Shown in pieces: positions 45,525-58,354 of a stretch of DNA of 64,000 nt. Within the stretch, counting starts at the first letter, position 1. Every line of letters starts with the position of its first letter. The notes beneath the pieces are model-generated. The model was not told the DNA's origin. It was given only the letters and a program-made list of their open reading frames with translations, and ran no database searches. This stretch comes from Pyropia yezoensis (taxonomy: Eukaryota > Rhodophyta > Bangiophyceae > Bangiales > Bangiaceae): positions 10,344,375-10,408,374 of the forward strand of contig CM020619.1 of assembly GCA_009829735.1 (NCBI GenBank), in the 5' to 3' direction. The translations under genes were made by a program, and so were the position numbers.

Positions 45525-45995
45525 ATGGCGGGCGTGACCCCCGCCCCGCCGCGTGTCGGCCGCGGCGCCGGTTGGGGGCGGCAAGCCGCCGGCGCCACCG
45601 CCGCCGCCGCGGGAGCGTCGCCGACAGTCGTCGGCGGCGGCGGCGGCGGCGGCGGCAGCGCCTCGGCGGCCGTCCCATGTAGACCGCCGACACTGGCGGC
45701 GGCAGCGCCGCTGCGGCTTGCGGCGAAGACCGCCCTGGCGGCGGCCGCCGCCGTGCAGGGGGGTGGATGGGCAGGGGAGTGGACCAGTGCTGTGGGCAGA
45801 AGGACCCACTTTTATACAGATGAGTCGTACCGGCCCAGCTGTCCGCCGCCGTTGCACGCGGGTTTTACGGTGGGGTGGTTCGTGGCGCCCCGCTTGCGCC
45901 CAAGGACCCCCCCGTCCTTGAGCACCCCCCCATCGCAGACTGCTGCTGTGTGCTCTGTCTTTGCAAGGGGGGCACTCGCCATAGTAGGTAGGTAG
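45525..45995 (+). CDS. Possible ORF, 156 residues, unknown
   Basis: The ATG at 45525 begins 6 bp after the MITE-like element. The N-terminal half is Ala/Gly-rich simple sequence. The C-terminal half (GGWAGEWTSAVGRRTHFYTD) is less biased. No domain recognised. It may be chance. Confidence 0.18.
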   Translation: MAGVTPAPPRVGRGAGWGRQAAGATAAAAGASPTVVGGGGGGGGSASAAVPCRPPTLAAAAPLRLAAKTALAAAAAVQGGGWAGEWTSAVGRRTHFYTDESYRPSCPPPLHAGFTVGWFVAPRLRPRTPPSLSTPPSQTAAVCSVFARGALAIVGR

Positions 45996-45997
45996 GC

Positions 45998-46342
45998 ATG
46001 TATTCATACTGTGGGTACATGCGGGTGCCACGGCTGGCGCCTGCGCCCGTGTGAGATAGGGGTCCGCAACGGCGTGGGGAGGTGGCAGTTTCCCACTACG
46101 GCGCTGCGGTGGGGGCTCGCCACCATCATACCCGCGTACGCGGTACTCAATCGGCCAAATTTACTCCATACTCTTGGTGGCCGGATTGCCAAGTGTATAC
46201 CCGGTATGCACTGTACATACAAGCTCATCCTCGCAAACCCTGGCAGTTCCTGGAATACGCGTGGGCGGAAATGGGCCCAGTGTGAGCCGGTACTCATAGC
46301 GCGTGCCACCAGCCAATACACCCCACACTGTTGGAAGAACCA
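45998..46342 (+). repeat. Large inverted repeat, left arm
   Basis: About 340 bp that align, reverse-complemented, with 52840-53181. Identity is roughly 70-80% by eye, with long shared blocks such as TGAGTACCGGCTCACACTGG and the CATACTGTG end. No transposase frame lies in the arm. Confidence 0.8.
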
Positions 46343-46482
46343 GGCCGGTGGTTCCACAGCTTTTCCGCTCACTTTTCCAGAAGTGGTGAACGTGTGCACG
46401 GTGGGGGCAGCTCTCAACCATGGATGGAAGAGAGGGATTTTTTTTTTTACATCTCAGATGGATTAATATCAGGGGTTGTCAA

Positions 46483-46925
46483 GCGTACCACTTTTGGTCA
46501 AGCGTACGAGTATTGAGTTGATTTGAAGATCAGCGAACGCGTACCGTACAAGCGTGTCCTCGACTGCGAGCAAGCGACTTCTTCAAACTCGCCTGAATGG
46601 GCGTACTTTTCCTCACGTATTCTTATTCCATGATATCTGGCAAGCGTATTGTTACAAATGCCGTACCGCAAGCGTACTTTTTGGAAAAATGGTCAGAACT
46701 AAGTCTCACAAAGACTTCCTCAGTGTCGTGAATTCCCCGAATCGACATCAATGTGGCTGATTCCCGTCCGAGAAACGATGGTAATTACGCAATGGCCGTT
46801 ATGTTTTGCCCGACAGCGTACCTGGCAAGAGTACGGCCTAGCATGATGCTCCAGCGTACATTCTGCCCGCTAGAGTGCGCTCATGCGTACCAGGCACGTT
46901 CGGAGATTCTTCCAGCGTACGCGTA
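46483..46925 (+). repeat. Cluster of GCGTAC motifs
   Basis: GCGTAC occurs at 46483, 46502, 46539, 46601, 46672, 46816, 46854, 46885 and 46915, often within CAAGCGTAC or CCAGCGTAC, with several GCGTAT, GAGTAC and CCGTAC variants between and after. About 0.1 would be expected by chance in this length. Spacing is irregular (19 to 144 bp). Confidence 0.75.
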
Positions 46926-49900
46926 GTACGCTAAAGAATACGGAAAAGAATACGCACGGAGTACATTGGCGTTGAGTACGCTCTGCAGCACCTGATGAAT
47001 ATGTGGCGAGTGACGATCGAATCCGCTATCTCCGCTCGACTGTGTTCTTGAGGACAGTCGAACGGAGATAGCGGGCTTTGAAGATTGTGCAATTTCTAAA
47101 GTCACTCCAGAAGCGGCCTGGAACGGCCCTGAAAGCGCGTTTTCTAAAGTCTCCGCAATGTTGAAATTTTCTTCACGCCACAAGTCAGCTGCATTAGGTC
47201 GGATGGAGTCGAATCCAACGTCATCGGAGAGATCTTGTTCTCCTCATCATAATGGCATGTCTAACTCGAAACGTTGAGTGCCAAAAAAAAAAGAGGAATC
47301 TATCGCCACTGGCCACATATAGAGATGAATATATCCATATCGATTATTTTAATTGAAGTAATGTTTTTTTGCTGGACTTGGCCGAACCTCGCTGCCGTGA
47401 CGCCGTGAAGCGTGCCCCTCACTTAATCGCCCACACTCTGCGTTCTGCACCTGCTCGCTCCTCGCACTCTCGTTGCTGACCTTCTTTCCGCCCGGGACGG
47501 TGCTAAAGGCGCCGCACTCGTACGCGCCGTCACGTACCTCGTGCACCCATAACCATGTTAGTTGTCGTGCCCTTTTCGAGGACATTCAAGATTTCCTTAG
47601 CAAACCGGTAAAGTGGATCCCGCACCGAAGGGCACTGCGCGGTGAAGAGCGGTCTGATTGATGAAAGCCCGACGTAGCACCCGGAGCGAGGAAAGTGAGC
47701 GGAGAAGACGAGTAAACCGGCATCTCGGGCAAGACTGACGACAGGAAAGAGCGCGGGTAAAGCAGCACCAGGAGCGCTATGAGCTTCTCCACCTCATGCA
47801 CTTACTGTAGTGTATGATTTTTGACAACGCTATATATACTCTGTGCTTGCGGGGAGGAAGCGCGATGGCGGCAAGGAGGCCCTCCGCGCTGAGTGTGCGT
47901 GACGGTGCTCTCTGTAAGGCTGAAGAGATGATTAAGCGATGTCAGCCATCTCAGATTGTCCATAACCGGTTAGACTGAGCATGCCACCTGGCGAGCCGTT
48001 CCCCCCCGGCTGTATCCGGACCCCATCTATGGGCGTTGAGCAGTCGACTTGACTCGGTGGCATAATCCATGCGACGACTTGCAGAATTTGGATATGCATG
48101 CCCTTTGGGGTGGTTCTAAGTAATTTGACATGCACTTGCTGTCTCTCAGAATTGTTTTTGTCCATGCGCTTCAGGCCCGCGGCAGACACCATGCGCCGGC
48201 AGGCATGCCGTGTGCACGCTATCGGTAGCGGGCGCCGAATGGCCTTGAGGAGGGGGGAAAGGGATGTTCGCCGCCGTGGCCCGCCACTGCCGAGACATGA
48301 GCGGTGGCTGTCGCGGCTCCGGCGGCCATCACCCAAGCTGACAAAATTCACAAGCTGACGCTGCCAGCTGCTCCTCTCGCTCCCCGAAAGACACGGGTTT
48401 CACACCTGGCAGCGGAAGACTTTCGCGGCTCGGAACCTTCACGACAGGGAACGAATAGCACACGATGCACAAGCGAGCACAACCATAAACGTCGCAAAGC
48501 TTTATATCATGTGCATCAGAATGTCGCAGTGCCCCAGAATCCAATAGACCGAATTCATGCAGACTAGTCGCTACAGTGCCAGACAATTCACTTCGCAATT
48601 TAGCCAAACCTTCCGGTCTCGAACAAGCGCACATCTCTAACAGAAAACCGCGACTGAACTCCTGAACGTCACGTTTCTAGCACGTGCACGACCCCTGTAG
48701 TAAACCAGAGCGCGCCTTAAGAAGACCAACGCTGTTCGGATGAAAAGCAGGCAGACTGGACGAGGAAAAATTATCGAGCTCTATGTCGAGGGTGTCAGCG
48801 TGAGTTCTACGTGCAAGCCATACAAAAATCTCCCAATACAGATTTGCACGAGAATCCAACGCAGTTCCCGTCATCACTTTCTTAAACTTTCATCCATCAG
48901 AGTTTCTGGACGGTTCCCAAAACAATTCCGAAGTTTGCTCTCAAGACTCTCGGTCAGGTAGCAGAACGGGCTAATTAGTATTGTTCATTCTTCATAATCT
49001 TACTTCTCAGAACTCTACCCCAGCGACCTTTTTGAAAACGCGTTCATCAGCATTTCACTGTTTTGGTTCGTTGGCTGATATTGAATACTATTCGATACCT
49101 TTTGTTTCAGACCGACTCTGCTATACTTCTCTGAATCGTCTGCTCAGCCCATGTGATCCCAAGTTTTGTGTGGGTACGTCTTGATCAATCGCGCGACCCG
49201 AAACGTGAAAATCTTGATAAATATATTACTCTTGACCTAAGTACGCTTGAAGAGTCCTAATGTAAACTCGCGGGGACTCGAACGAACGGCCTCGTGCCGA
49301 ACGTTAGGCTTTCCCCACGTGTTCTGGTGTACTTCTGACAAGAAAATCGCGTGTCTAAATTATGACGATAATGATTCAATGTTTTTCGTTTGTCAGAATA
49401 GTCCTGATGATTGTGAGGTCTATTCCGAAGAAATACTCAACATGATATCTCATTCGCGTTTTTTTGCATACTTCAAATGCTTCAGTAAACCATAGTGTTT
49501 TGAGCTACTCTATTCCTTGACTAAAAAGCAAGAATTGAACATAGGTGATGTTGAACAATTTCGGCCTGTTGTACTATATCGTGAATTTGTTTTCGGTAGT
49601 GGGTGTTTGGTCCTCGTGTGCCGGCCATTGGCTGCGCCCGATGGGATGTCTTCGGCGTGTGCTTGTGACATGCGTCGCTGATTGGCAACGGCAGGTCCAT
49701 CAGATTCTTGACTTTGCGGCCATGCTGGCAGTGCCCTGCTATTCTGTCTACATCCTGTGTCGATGGGACGGTGCGCTCGTTTCTCCGACTCGTTACGTGC
49801 AGGCACCTGCGTGTTTGTGCTTGTACGAAGGACGGGCCTTGTCTGTTAGTGCCCGCATGCGCGCTTGCCTGGCCCGTGCGTGCATACGCGCATGCTTGGT

Positions 49901-52839
49901 CCGTGTAGTGCGCGCGCATGCCCCCGTGGTGTGTGCTTGCGCGCTGCACGGAGCTGCGAGCCTTGTGGGCTCTTCTGGAGGACTCGCACGGGGCGCTGAG
50001 GTGACGATTGTTTGAGAGTGAGATATATAGCATTGACGAAGAAGACGGTCACTTTCGAGTCCCTGTGTCGGGGGCGTGCTCGGACGCCGACCTCCCCCAT
50101 CGCACGGCACATCGTCGGAAGCAGGCCGGGTTCCCCTGCCAATACTGCGAATCCTGCCAAACAACCCAATCAATAGCTCTGAGACCGACCTAAGAGGATC
50201 TTGAAAGATGAGCATATAGATAGGTGACCAAAATGAGACAGATCGGAAGCAGTCTGAGATGAACTCTGCAGCACACCAAATTGAGGATTTCTTTCTTACG
50301 CCGAGAAAAACAATCGTGCAAAGTTTCGCAACGTTAATCGAATGTCAATGTTGACATATGGAAGCGAGGAGACATTTTCCATGCGCGTTGGTCCGTCTTC
50401 GAGTCGCGAAGCATGAACAGGTATATGTAAGAGCCGGAGGGCGTCACCAGACTATGAAATGTTGTATTTTAATTCCGCGATAGCTGATTATGCGTTGCGT
50501 CGGAACAGGAACAAATGAGCGAGAGAGTTCGTACTAGGTAAAGATTGAAGGGCTCTGTTTCTGGACGTACAGAGATATCCTCAAGGCGACCCTTTTTCGG
50601 CATTCAACGTGCAGAAGACGCCGTGTTCGATATGTAAAACATGACATGCGGGGCGCATCACAATGGAACCCTTGATTATTTCTTGGCTCTTGTCAATTTG
50701 AAGTTATATTCACTGCCGCAGCTGCCGTCTCGATCGTTCGAATGAGCCCAGTCCTGTCCTTGACCCCCAAGGTCCAGCTGAAACATCTCGAAAAGTAACA
50801 GATATGAATTACACTTCTCTTTACTTAAGGCGCTATTCAACAAGTTAAGACGTCCCAGCAACCCGCTGAGCACTCGTAGGATCCTCGGGCGACGACGGAG
50901 TCTTTCAAGCTGGTACGTTGCACACAGCGAACCGTGCGGCCCACCTGGGGTCCAAGCCCTTGCGAGCGCACTACTGTCCATTCCGCCGAGAAAAAGGATC
51001 ATATGATCCGAACAGACCTGATGCCCCGAAAAGGTGCGCGGCAGCACATGAAGAGCTCCTTCGACGGCTGTATGCCCAGAGAACGTCTGGAAGAAAAGGA
51101 GGTGGTGAGCGATTTTTGTTTGGATGCCACCCCATCTCATGGCGCCAGTGTGCTTGATGAAGTGTGAGGTCAGGCAGAGCGAGCCACGCTGGCGCACAGA
51201 GAAGTACGCGGCGGCAGCGCGCTTCTAAACGCCTGCGGGTCGGGGGAATAGACACTAGTTTCCTTCGAGGCTCTGTTGGCTTCACTGCGGCCTATTCTGT
51301 CGCGCCCGAACTCAGTTGCCAGGAAGCCCGGACAAAACGTTCTGTTGTCGGCTGTCAGCGAATAGCTCAGAGCATTGTTTCTGGGGGGAGTTAGGTGCAC
51401 CGATAGACATGCTCTGAGGCCCGTTAGCAGACCAATTTTGCTTGCCATGCGTACAGTGCGACCCTTCACAAGCCCTGCGGTAGACCGAGGAGGTGGCCCC
51501 CCACTATGTGTGCGACATTTCTCCTAAAATGATCACATTTTGACGATCCGGGAGGTCTGAGCCAATCATCGACCGACAACCGCTCGAATGTGAGGCGCCC
51601 GGCCGGGCCCCTTCATGCGTACCACCCCCTCAGTTGTGCCGATCGGAACAGCTGCGTGGCGGCCAAGAGAGAGGTACCACTGTCGATGGACGCGGCTGTT
51701 TCATTGGGTGCTTGGGTCGGGTCAGTGCATGCACCGTGCACGTGCTGCCAACGCATGCTGGCGGCCCGCACATGCTTGACGCCCCGCGCACGGTGCATAC
51801 TCTGAGCCAAACGGAGCGAAATGATGCATTTGTGTCCATGTCATGGAGGCCCGAAAGTAAGGCTCCCTAAGCAAGAAGAAGAGATTGGAAAGAAAGCGAC
51901 TTCTCTGTCATGGTACGTGGCAACGCCGGTATCAGTAAGAAACCCCGATATTACCGTTTGCCACGCAAGGGGAGCATAGCGGGTCAACTTTGGGGAAACG
52001 CGTGGCAAATTGGACGAAGATGTCACTTGTCGCTTCTGTGTGCTCCCTTTCCTGTCATACTCTGCCTGCAGCCTTCCATGACAACACAGAATCCCGACAG
52101 TGCGGAAAGCACCTGGCCCACCCGCGCCTCTTGCGTTACCACCTATGACGATCACTGTCCCAAAAAGCTTGGCCGGACGACCACAAAAAATTGCACGGTT
52201 TACATGCCGACGGAGAGGACCCAATCATCAACGCTGTCGCTAGTCCCCTTAAAATGGCGGAAACCGTTCGCGAGAGTCGGGGGGCCCAAAGTGGCCCCTG
52301 TCTCCCGCGCTCCCAAATCAATCAATTCACTTTGTTGCAGTACCCCGAATTTTGTCTCATGGCGCCAATAACAACAACAGGCCCACAACAGGCCAATGGC
52401 AGGCCTCAGATGGCGCACCACTGGCCAATGAGTGCTCCGCGTTGGTGTGGAAACAGTGCGATCTGAGACTTCCTCGAGATTTTCGCCCACATCGAAGAGG
52501 GAACAGTCATCGCAGGAACTAGCCGCGACCTCTCCCAGTGTTCTTGAGTGGATCGGGCCGAGATAAAAGGAAATCCGAGATCGTGAGAGAAAACAACAGC
52601 TACCTGACCAACCAGCGCCACTGCGAGCTCCCAGCACGCAGTTGGCTCATGGCCTTGTTGTCACGCTGTTGCTCTTGTCTCCATAAGACAAACCTCGGGG
52701 AACTGCAATACTATGCCCTCCGAACGTACATAGCCCCCGCACGCTGGTCCGAAGGGGGCAACTTCCCATAACCACTCCAAGATGTCGTCCCCTCAGGGTT
52801 GGCGTCAATACAATGTATACAGAGGCTTTCAAGGGTAGG
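46926..52839. other. AT-richer segment between the inverted repeats, no confident gene
   Basis: About 6 kb with lower GC than the rest and many stops in all frames. The longest frames (49545-50015 plus, 50676-51197 minus) lack domains. It contains a dispersed repeat copy at 47357-47512, a 61-bp CGCGCATGC-rich tract near 49850-49930, and an ATGCACCGTGC inverted repeat around 51726-51800. No RNA gene recognised. Confidence 0.5.
47357..47512 (+). repeat. Dispersed repeat, copy 1
   Basis: Begins TGCTGGACTTGGCCGAACCT and aligns in the same orientation with 58355-58505 at about 75% identity by eye. It includes the shared CTCTCGTTGCTGACCTTCT block and is preceded in both places by an AT-rich leader. 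Confidence 0.7.
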
Positions 52840-53181
52840 GATTTCCTCCAACCGTGCAGTATTGACTGGTGGCTCGCGATACGAGTACCGGCTCACACTG
52901 GGGGGGGGGAGGGTGGCTTCCACCGACGTGTGGAACAGAAGCTGCCAGGGTTCTCGAGCACAAGTACCGGGTATACCCTTGGCAATCCGATCACCAAGAG
53001 TATTGAGAAAAAATGGCCAATTGAGGACCGCACACACGGGTATGATTGTGACCTTCCCCACCGCAACGCCGTAGAGTGAAAAACGGCGGCGACAGCTACC
53101 TCCCCACGCTTGCGGATCCCTTTCTCACAGGAGCGCGGGCGCGAGCCTTGGCGCCGGTATGTACTCACAGTATGAATATAT
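52840..53181 (-). repeat. Large inverted repeat, right arm
   Basis: Reverse-complement partner of 45998-46342. Together the arms bracket about 6.5 kb of AT-richer DNA. They may be ends of one old element, or two copies of the same short element in opposite orientation. Confidence 0.8.
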
Positions 53182-53446
53182 AGCTACGGGTCTGCTATGT
53201 CCAACGGGCTAGTGCCTCCCTTGCAGAAGACAAAGAATGCTTTAGTAGTCTGCGATGGGAGTGCTTAATGGCTTAGGGATCTTAGGCGCCACCGGGGCAC
53301 CATGACCTACCCCATACAGTGAGTATCAAAGCATTGCGAATTGATTTGTCAACGTTTTGCAATATCAAATTGCTTCTGGCCACACGTTGGCCCGGTTTGG
53401 CTCGAGTGGCACGATCATCGTGATGTGTGGGTACCCGTCGGGTGTG

Positions 53447-53836
53447 TCAAGAGATGTCGTCCGCGCAGCTCCGGTAAAGAAGTGGTGTCGAACAAGTGTT
53501 GATCAAGAAATAGGTAGTAGGAAGCACCGACCGCAAGAGCCGTAAGCGACAGCAACTACCGGTAAGGCAAAAAAGACAGACCTTTATCGCCCGGTCTTTT
53601 GATGAGGAGTAAGCCGGCCGGACAGCGACGGTGAGCTCCCGCTTCGCATAAAAGGGAAAAAGAACATGCTGGTCGAGCGTCCTAGCGAGGGCCGGACGGC
53701 CGATCGATCCGAGCATGGCAGTCAATACAAAAGGTTTGTCCAAAGCAGGGAGAGCAACAGTACAAAAAAAGCAGTAGGCCCTCAAAGGGCGAGCCACAAG
53801 TGGTTCCAATCCAATAAGGGTGGGGACACCAGTCAA
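53447..53836 (-). CDS. Open frame of 130 residues, organelle-like flavour, unknown
   Basis: A minus-strand frame starting MTGVPTLIGLEPLVARPLRA, with no domain. The base pattern around it (53340-53960), moderate GC with short purine blocks, differs from its neighbours and reminds me of plant-type mitochondrial DNA. I cannot verify that. It could be an organelle-derived insertion or chance. Confidence 0.15.
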   Translation of the reverse strand: MTGVPTLIGLEPLVARPLRAYCFFCTVALPALDKPFVLTAMLGSIGRPALARTLDQHVLFPFYAKRELTVAVRPAYSSSKDRAIKVCLFCLTGSCCRLRLLRSVLPTTYFLINTCSTPLLYRSCADDIS

Positions 53837-54169
53837 AGGGGCTACAAGCCCGTAAGTACCGGAATTTGGTACGAACGGCCGATAGCTACAAGAGGGGGAG
53901 GCGGCTTGGAGGCAGCCTCCAAATCCTCGCGGAGCGTGAATAGGGGGTGCACGATCTATGGCGGATTGGACAGTGCCTGGACCTCTATTTTCAGTTTTTC
54001 TGACAACGGGACAGGTGCCGTCTCATGCGCGTTGACTTCTGGAACGCACTGAAGGAGAAACGCATCACACGTCGAAGTGGCGGGTTGTGCTTGACGGCAG
54101 GAGATCCTGTTTTTCATGTGCCCTGGCGTCTGCCAGCCTTTCACCAATGTGTTCCATCCATAATCCGGT

Positions 54170-54640
54170 CTCAAATCAGATAGGACCACCCGCTGAAGTT
54201 AAGCATATGACTAAGCGGAGGACACGAAACTATCAAGAACTCCCTTAGTAGCGGCGAGGAAAGTGCGAAGAGCTCAAGTTGAAAATCGGAGGGGGTTCGC
54301 GCCTACCTTCGGGCTGTAGAGTAAATATGTGTCGCCTGCGTCGCGCCTTGTACAAATCCCGTTTGAAGTGGGGTGTCGAAGACGGTGATAACGCCATCTG
54401 TGACCCGGAATGCCATGCGTCACGGTGACTCTACGAAGAGTCGAGTCGCATGGCATACAGCACCAGGCTGGTGGAAAACTTCATCTGAAGATCCAGCCAG
54501 AAAGCGATGGCGTACAAGTACCGTGAGGGAAAGATGCAAAGAACTTTGAAAAGAGAGTTATTAAACATGGGGTTGAAACCAAGATAAGTTAAGCGAAAGC
54601 GGTCAGTGATCATGGGGCCAGATCCCATGTTCCCTGGCCT
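54170..54640 (+). pseudogene. 5' fragment of 28S (LSU) rRNA, probably a pseudogene
   Basis: CTCAAATCAGATAGGACCAC, then CCCGCTGAAGTTAAGCATAT and AAGCGGAGGA are the canonical 5' start of eukaryotic 28S. Downstream, ACAAGTACCGTGAGGGAAAG and AACTTTGAAAAGAGAGTTA mark the conserved block before the D2 region. Normally invariant positions are changed: AAAAGAAAC reads ACACGAAAC, CAAGGATTCCC reads CAAGAACTCCC, and GGCGAGYGAA has lost a base. The interval between blocks is also divergent. No 5.8S, ITS or 18S is seen upstream and the match fades after about 54640. A truncated, diverged copy is the simplest reading. Confidence 0.75.
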
Positions 54641-54699
54641 CCCAAGTGTCTGTCATAGGGCATCGTAGCATTCTGGTTCCTGGGGCAGCGCCGGCCGGG

Positions 54700-57600
54700 G
54701 GGGGTGGGGGGAGGGGATCAGGGAACTTATTTCCCGCCTCTACGATTTGCTACCTTGCACCCTGGCCAAGGGATCCGCGACTGGTCGTGTGAGGGCGCTG
54801 TCAAATTTGATCGATGCGTTGTCCCGCTGCACTTTTCTGCAATACTGGTGTCTCACGTGCTGTCTGCTCTTTGATCAACAGGCGCCGCCTCAGTGTACAA
54901 ACATATAGTCAGGAAGAGCGGCGGGTTGCCGTAGGGAGTCGCAAAAAGTATCCCAGAAGGGTCGACGAGCACAGCCTGGCGAGGCTTCATGGGGCGGAGA
55001 GTCTCCCGCGATGCCGCTAAGAGATGACCCCAGGAATAGTATTGACAAGAGCCCAGACGGCGGGCGTCACCAAGCGCCTCGCTGAAGGCATCTGCATTTG
55101 AGTTCACAGCCAGAATCGGCACGCAAAGCCACAAATAATTCGTCATCGTGTACAAGGACGCACATACAGGAATGCATGCAAAACCAGGATTTCAAGAAAG
55201 CCGTCAAAGTAACAAGCAATGCAGGGACGAAAAGAGATTACATTTTTGCCAACCCTGCGTCGCCGGACCGACGGAGGCTCATCCCCGCGCCTTCGAGTCC
55301 CTCCTGCGAGGTCGGGGCGCACATCCCACGTAGCTCCTAAGAGCATCTCCAGCAATCGAGCAAAATGCAAAATCCTGCAAAGTTTTGCTTTTGGTTCATT
55401 GGTGAAGATGCGGACGGAGCGGACTGGAGCCATATCCCCGTATGAACCCAAAGTAAGACATTTATCACTTTTCTTAGTCCCGCATTGAGTCTCGTCGTGC
55501 TCGTCGTGCTTGAGCTTTACACAGCATGGGGGATGCACCAGAGATTCTGTGAAGGGTCCTGCAATCGGGCCTGAGCCAGGAACCGAAAAGAAGGATAGAT
55601 CTTGGGTCACATTGATCGATGTGCTCAGAGTCGTCGGTTCTAGATGCACCCGGGCAGATTGCGGAACGCGATCCCAACCAGATCATGCAGGACGAACGTT
55701 TTTCCATTTTTTTTTTTTACTCCTCACGTGCTGTCCCGTTGGCTGGGCATTAGTAGTTGTATGATAAATGCGCATCCCTGTACAAGCATAGGAGACTAAT
55801 GCAGGTGTGCCAATTCACTCGTACTTGTCTATGCAGGGGAAGCCGTCTGTGCACTTTGCTGCAGTTCCAGCTGGTGCGTCAGATCCATTACCGTGGTCTG
55901 CTCTTCATGAAGTTCCCTCGGCCTGATCGAGAGCCATTTGGATGCCAGTAGGTCGGCTGTCGTCAGCCCTCTCGACGAAATGAGCAAATGTGCACTGCAC
56001 GATACACGATCATCACGTGCACATGGCAGTGCAGGCATCTCATGCATGCTGGGGGACCCTGCGGCACCACTGCGTGGTATGTGTGAAAAACATTCTGTCC
56101 TCTCCTGACCCTAATAAGTCCCGAGGTGACAGAAAAGCTTGTTCTGAGGCCCTCAATTTTGTCGTTTCTATATTTATTCTCCCCCCTTGTACTCTTGATA
56201 CGATACACTTGCGCTATCAGCCCTTGTCAGACACCCATGATCCGCTCTCATGAGGGCTTTCCATAGAGCCACTTCTTCGCCATGGCACGGGCTGTTGCCG
56301 CAAATGCTCGCGTTATGAGCGCCCCTGAGATCCGTTATCGCGCCCTGACAGCGCCCTCGTCGCCCGGTACAAAGCGTTTCTGTAACGTTGCTTTAATTGG
56401 TAGTGTGACTATCTGACTGACGTGGTACTTCTCTCAGTCGCTTGCGACCGCCGGTTGCACTTCGGTCCTTCAATGACGCACTCGACAGGAAGAGACACTA
56501 AGCCCTTTCATTATATAGTGTTAATATTTGATCGCGCTCGAATCCCGCATTAAGAGCCACGGCGAGTCGGTGCGCATGGCGCCCCCCATGCGCCACATCA
56601 ACGCCCAAAAGAGGTGCTGCAAGAGCGCATTAGCCAATTCGTACGGTCGTACATGTACGGAACCGCAAGCGACAGAATAAAATACCATCTTAACTAGTCA
56701 GGGGGACTACCTTTCCAAGTAAAAGTTCAAGAATCAACTTCAAGGGGCTCCAACGGCGCTCTCGTAGCGCAAAACTGATCTTTAGGGCGCAAACAGGGTG
56801 TGTTTTAGCGCCCACGCCCCGCGCCCTTGCAAAAGAGGTGCGCGCTGCACAGCCCCATTGTGCACCGATTGCTTGTTCATAAATTCACATCGAGTCCATG
56901 GAGCACATTGGGGTCATCTGATCAAGCAACGACGAAGCCATTTCGGAAGGCTTATTCGAGGAGCGTACGCCCAAATAGTCACGTATGATACTTCCATGAT
57001 CACGATAGGGCCCTTATCATAGCACCGTCTCAGCAGTTTACATGTGAAAAGAGTAGTTCGCACCCATGCGTCAAAAACAACGAACAAGGGGCACATTGAT
57101 TATTGGAGCCTTCGCGGCGCTCAACAATGCGCATCACTTAGCTGAGAAAAAGAAGAATGTGGTAGGGACACAACAACATCATGACGAACACGTTGTCATC
57201 GCCGTCATGTTTGGCAATACGTCGCAGACGCCATCATCTCGCCAGCTACCAGACATCCCAGCAGACTCCAGTCGGATCGCCTGGCATGTTCTCGTCCGGG
57301 CAGCTGAGAACTTCTTGAGCCATAGTTCTGCGTCGGTCAGGAACACTTACGATAGTCCGCGTCGTTTTCAACGATTCAGAGCACCTCATTTGTAGGTTGA
57401 TATGTTGGGGACCATCTCAGCTATTGCTTGCTACTGTTAGTTTTCTAGCACATATAGCTTTTCTATCTGCACGTATGTTGGTACAGTGAGCAATATTCCA
57501 GAGCTCAACGCGCTCTTCAAGCCAGGGCACGATCAAACATGCCGCTCGACCTGCGCTCAGCTCGTCTCGCAGACCTGAACATTCTTGAAAGTGCTGGCCC

Positions 57601-58354
57601 GGATCCAGTGGGCTGTATGGCGACCCGTCCCCAATTTTCCTGTTCCGTGAGTTTTGGAAACTGTGCAGCGACACGACTTATCCCGTTTTTTGGTCTTCTT
57701 TTATTTGAGAAACGAGAACCTTATCTTTCGAAGGCAGTACTCGATGCAGCTGGTACAACACCCTCTTCTCTTGCTCCGTTTCTTCTTAAGTCTCCGCTTG
57801 TCTCTGTGCTATACACCTTATTCACTCTAAGAGATTTCACGTGTCCTCCAACGGACGATTGGACACTGTCCAGTATTTTTAGAACTAGAGGGGCTACATT
57901 GTCGGAGCTTGCTCGATTCGCATCTGTTTGAGCGCTCCCGGCCAATGGGGAGACGTTCCGGATGGTATATAGTCCAACGAGCTCTCGCGGACAACTGGTG
58001 AAGAAGGCTACTTTGTGCGCCGAGTGCTAGAGAAGATAATATGTTTTTCTCTCTTCTTCCTCGGTTCGACCGACCTCAAGAAGAACAAGAAATCTATCTA
58101 GAGCACTCGCTACATCTGTTCTCTTTCACCCCAATCTTCCTTTTACCCTCCCGCATTTGTGCACGCTACAAGCTCGTCAGCAGAGGTCCTATAGAATGCG
58201 AGGCAATCTAAGGGCCACTTTTTCTGGTCGCAAGAGAGCGAGTTGTTCTCTTGAGACATGGGGCTTTTTCATCCTGGGTAAAAAAAGCAGACTTTTTGCA
58301 TTTGCGATAGATTAATATTAGATTAATCTATTAAATCTCGATGTTTAAGTTCAT
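54700..58354. other. AT-richer stretch, no confident gene
   Basis: Mixed sequence with short frames on both strands. The one at 57539-57931 (plus, 130 codons) is the longest with ordinary composition but shows no domain and no start context. No RNA gene or repeat array recognised. Confidence 0.5.

Noticed and set aside
49250..49330. tRNA-like CGGGGACTCGAACG stretch on the minus strand
   Set aside because: A T-arm-like string is present, but no matching acceptor, D or anticodon arms could be folded.
53180..54165. Upstream 5.8S/ITS or 18S expected next to the 28S fragment
   Set aside because: No conserved 5.8S or 18S string was found, so no rDNA unit is annotated.
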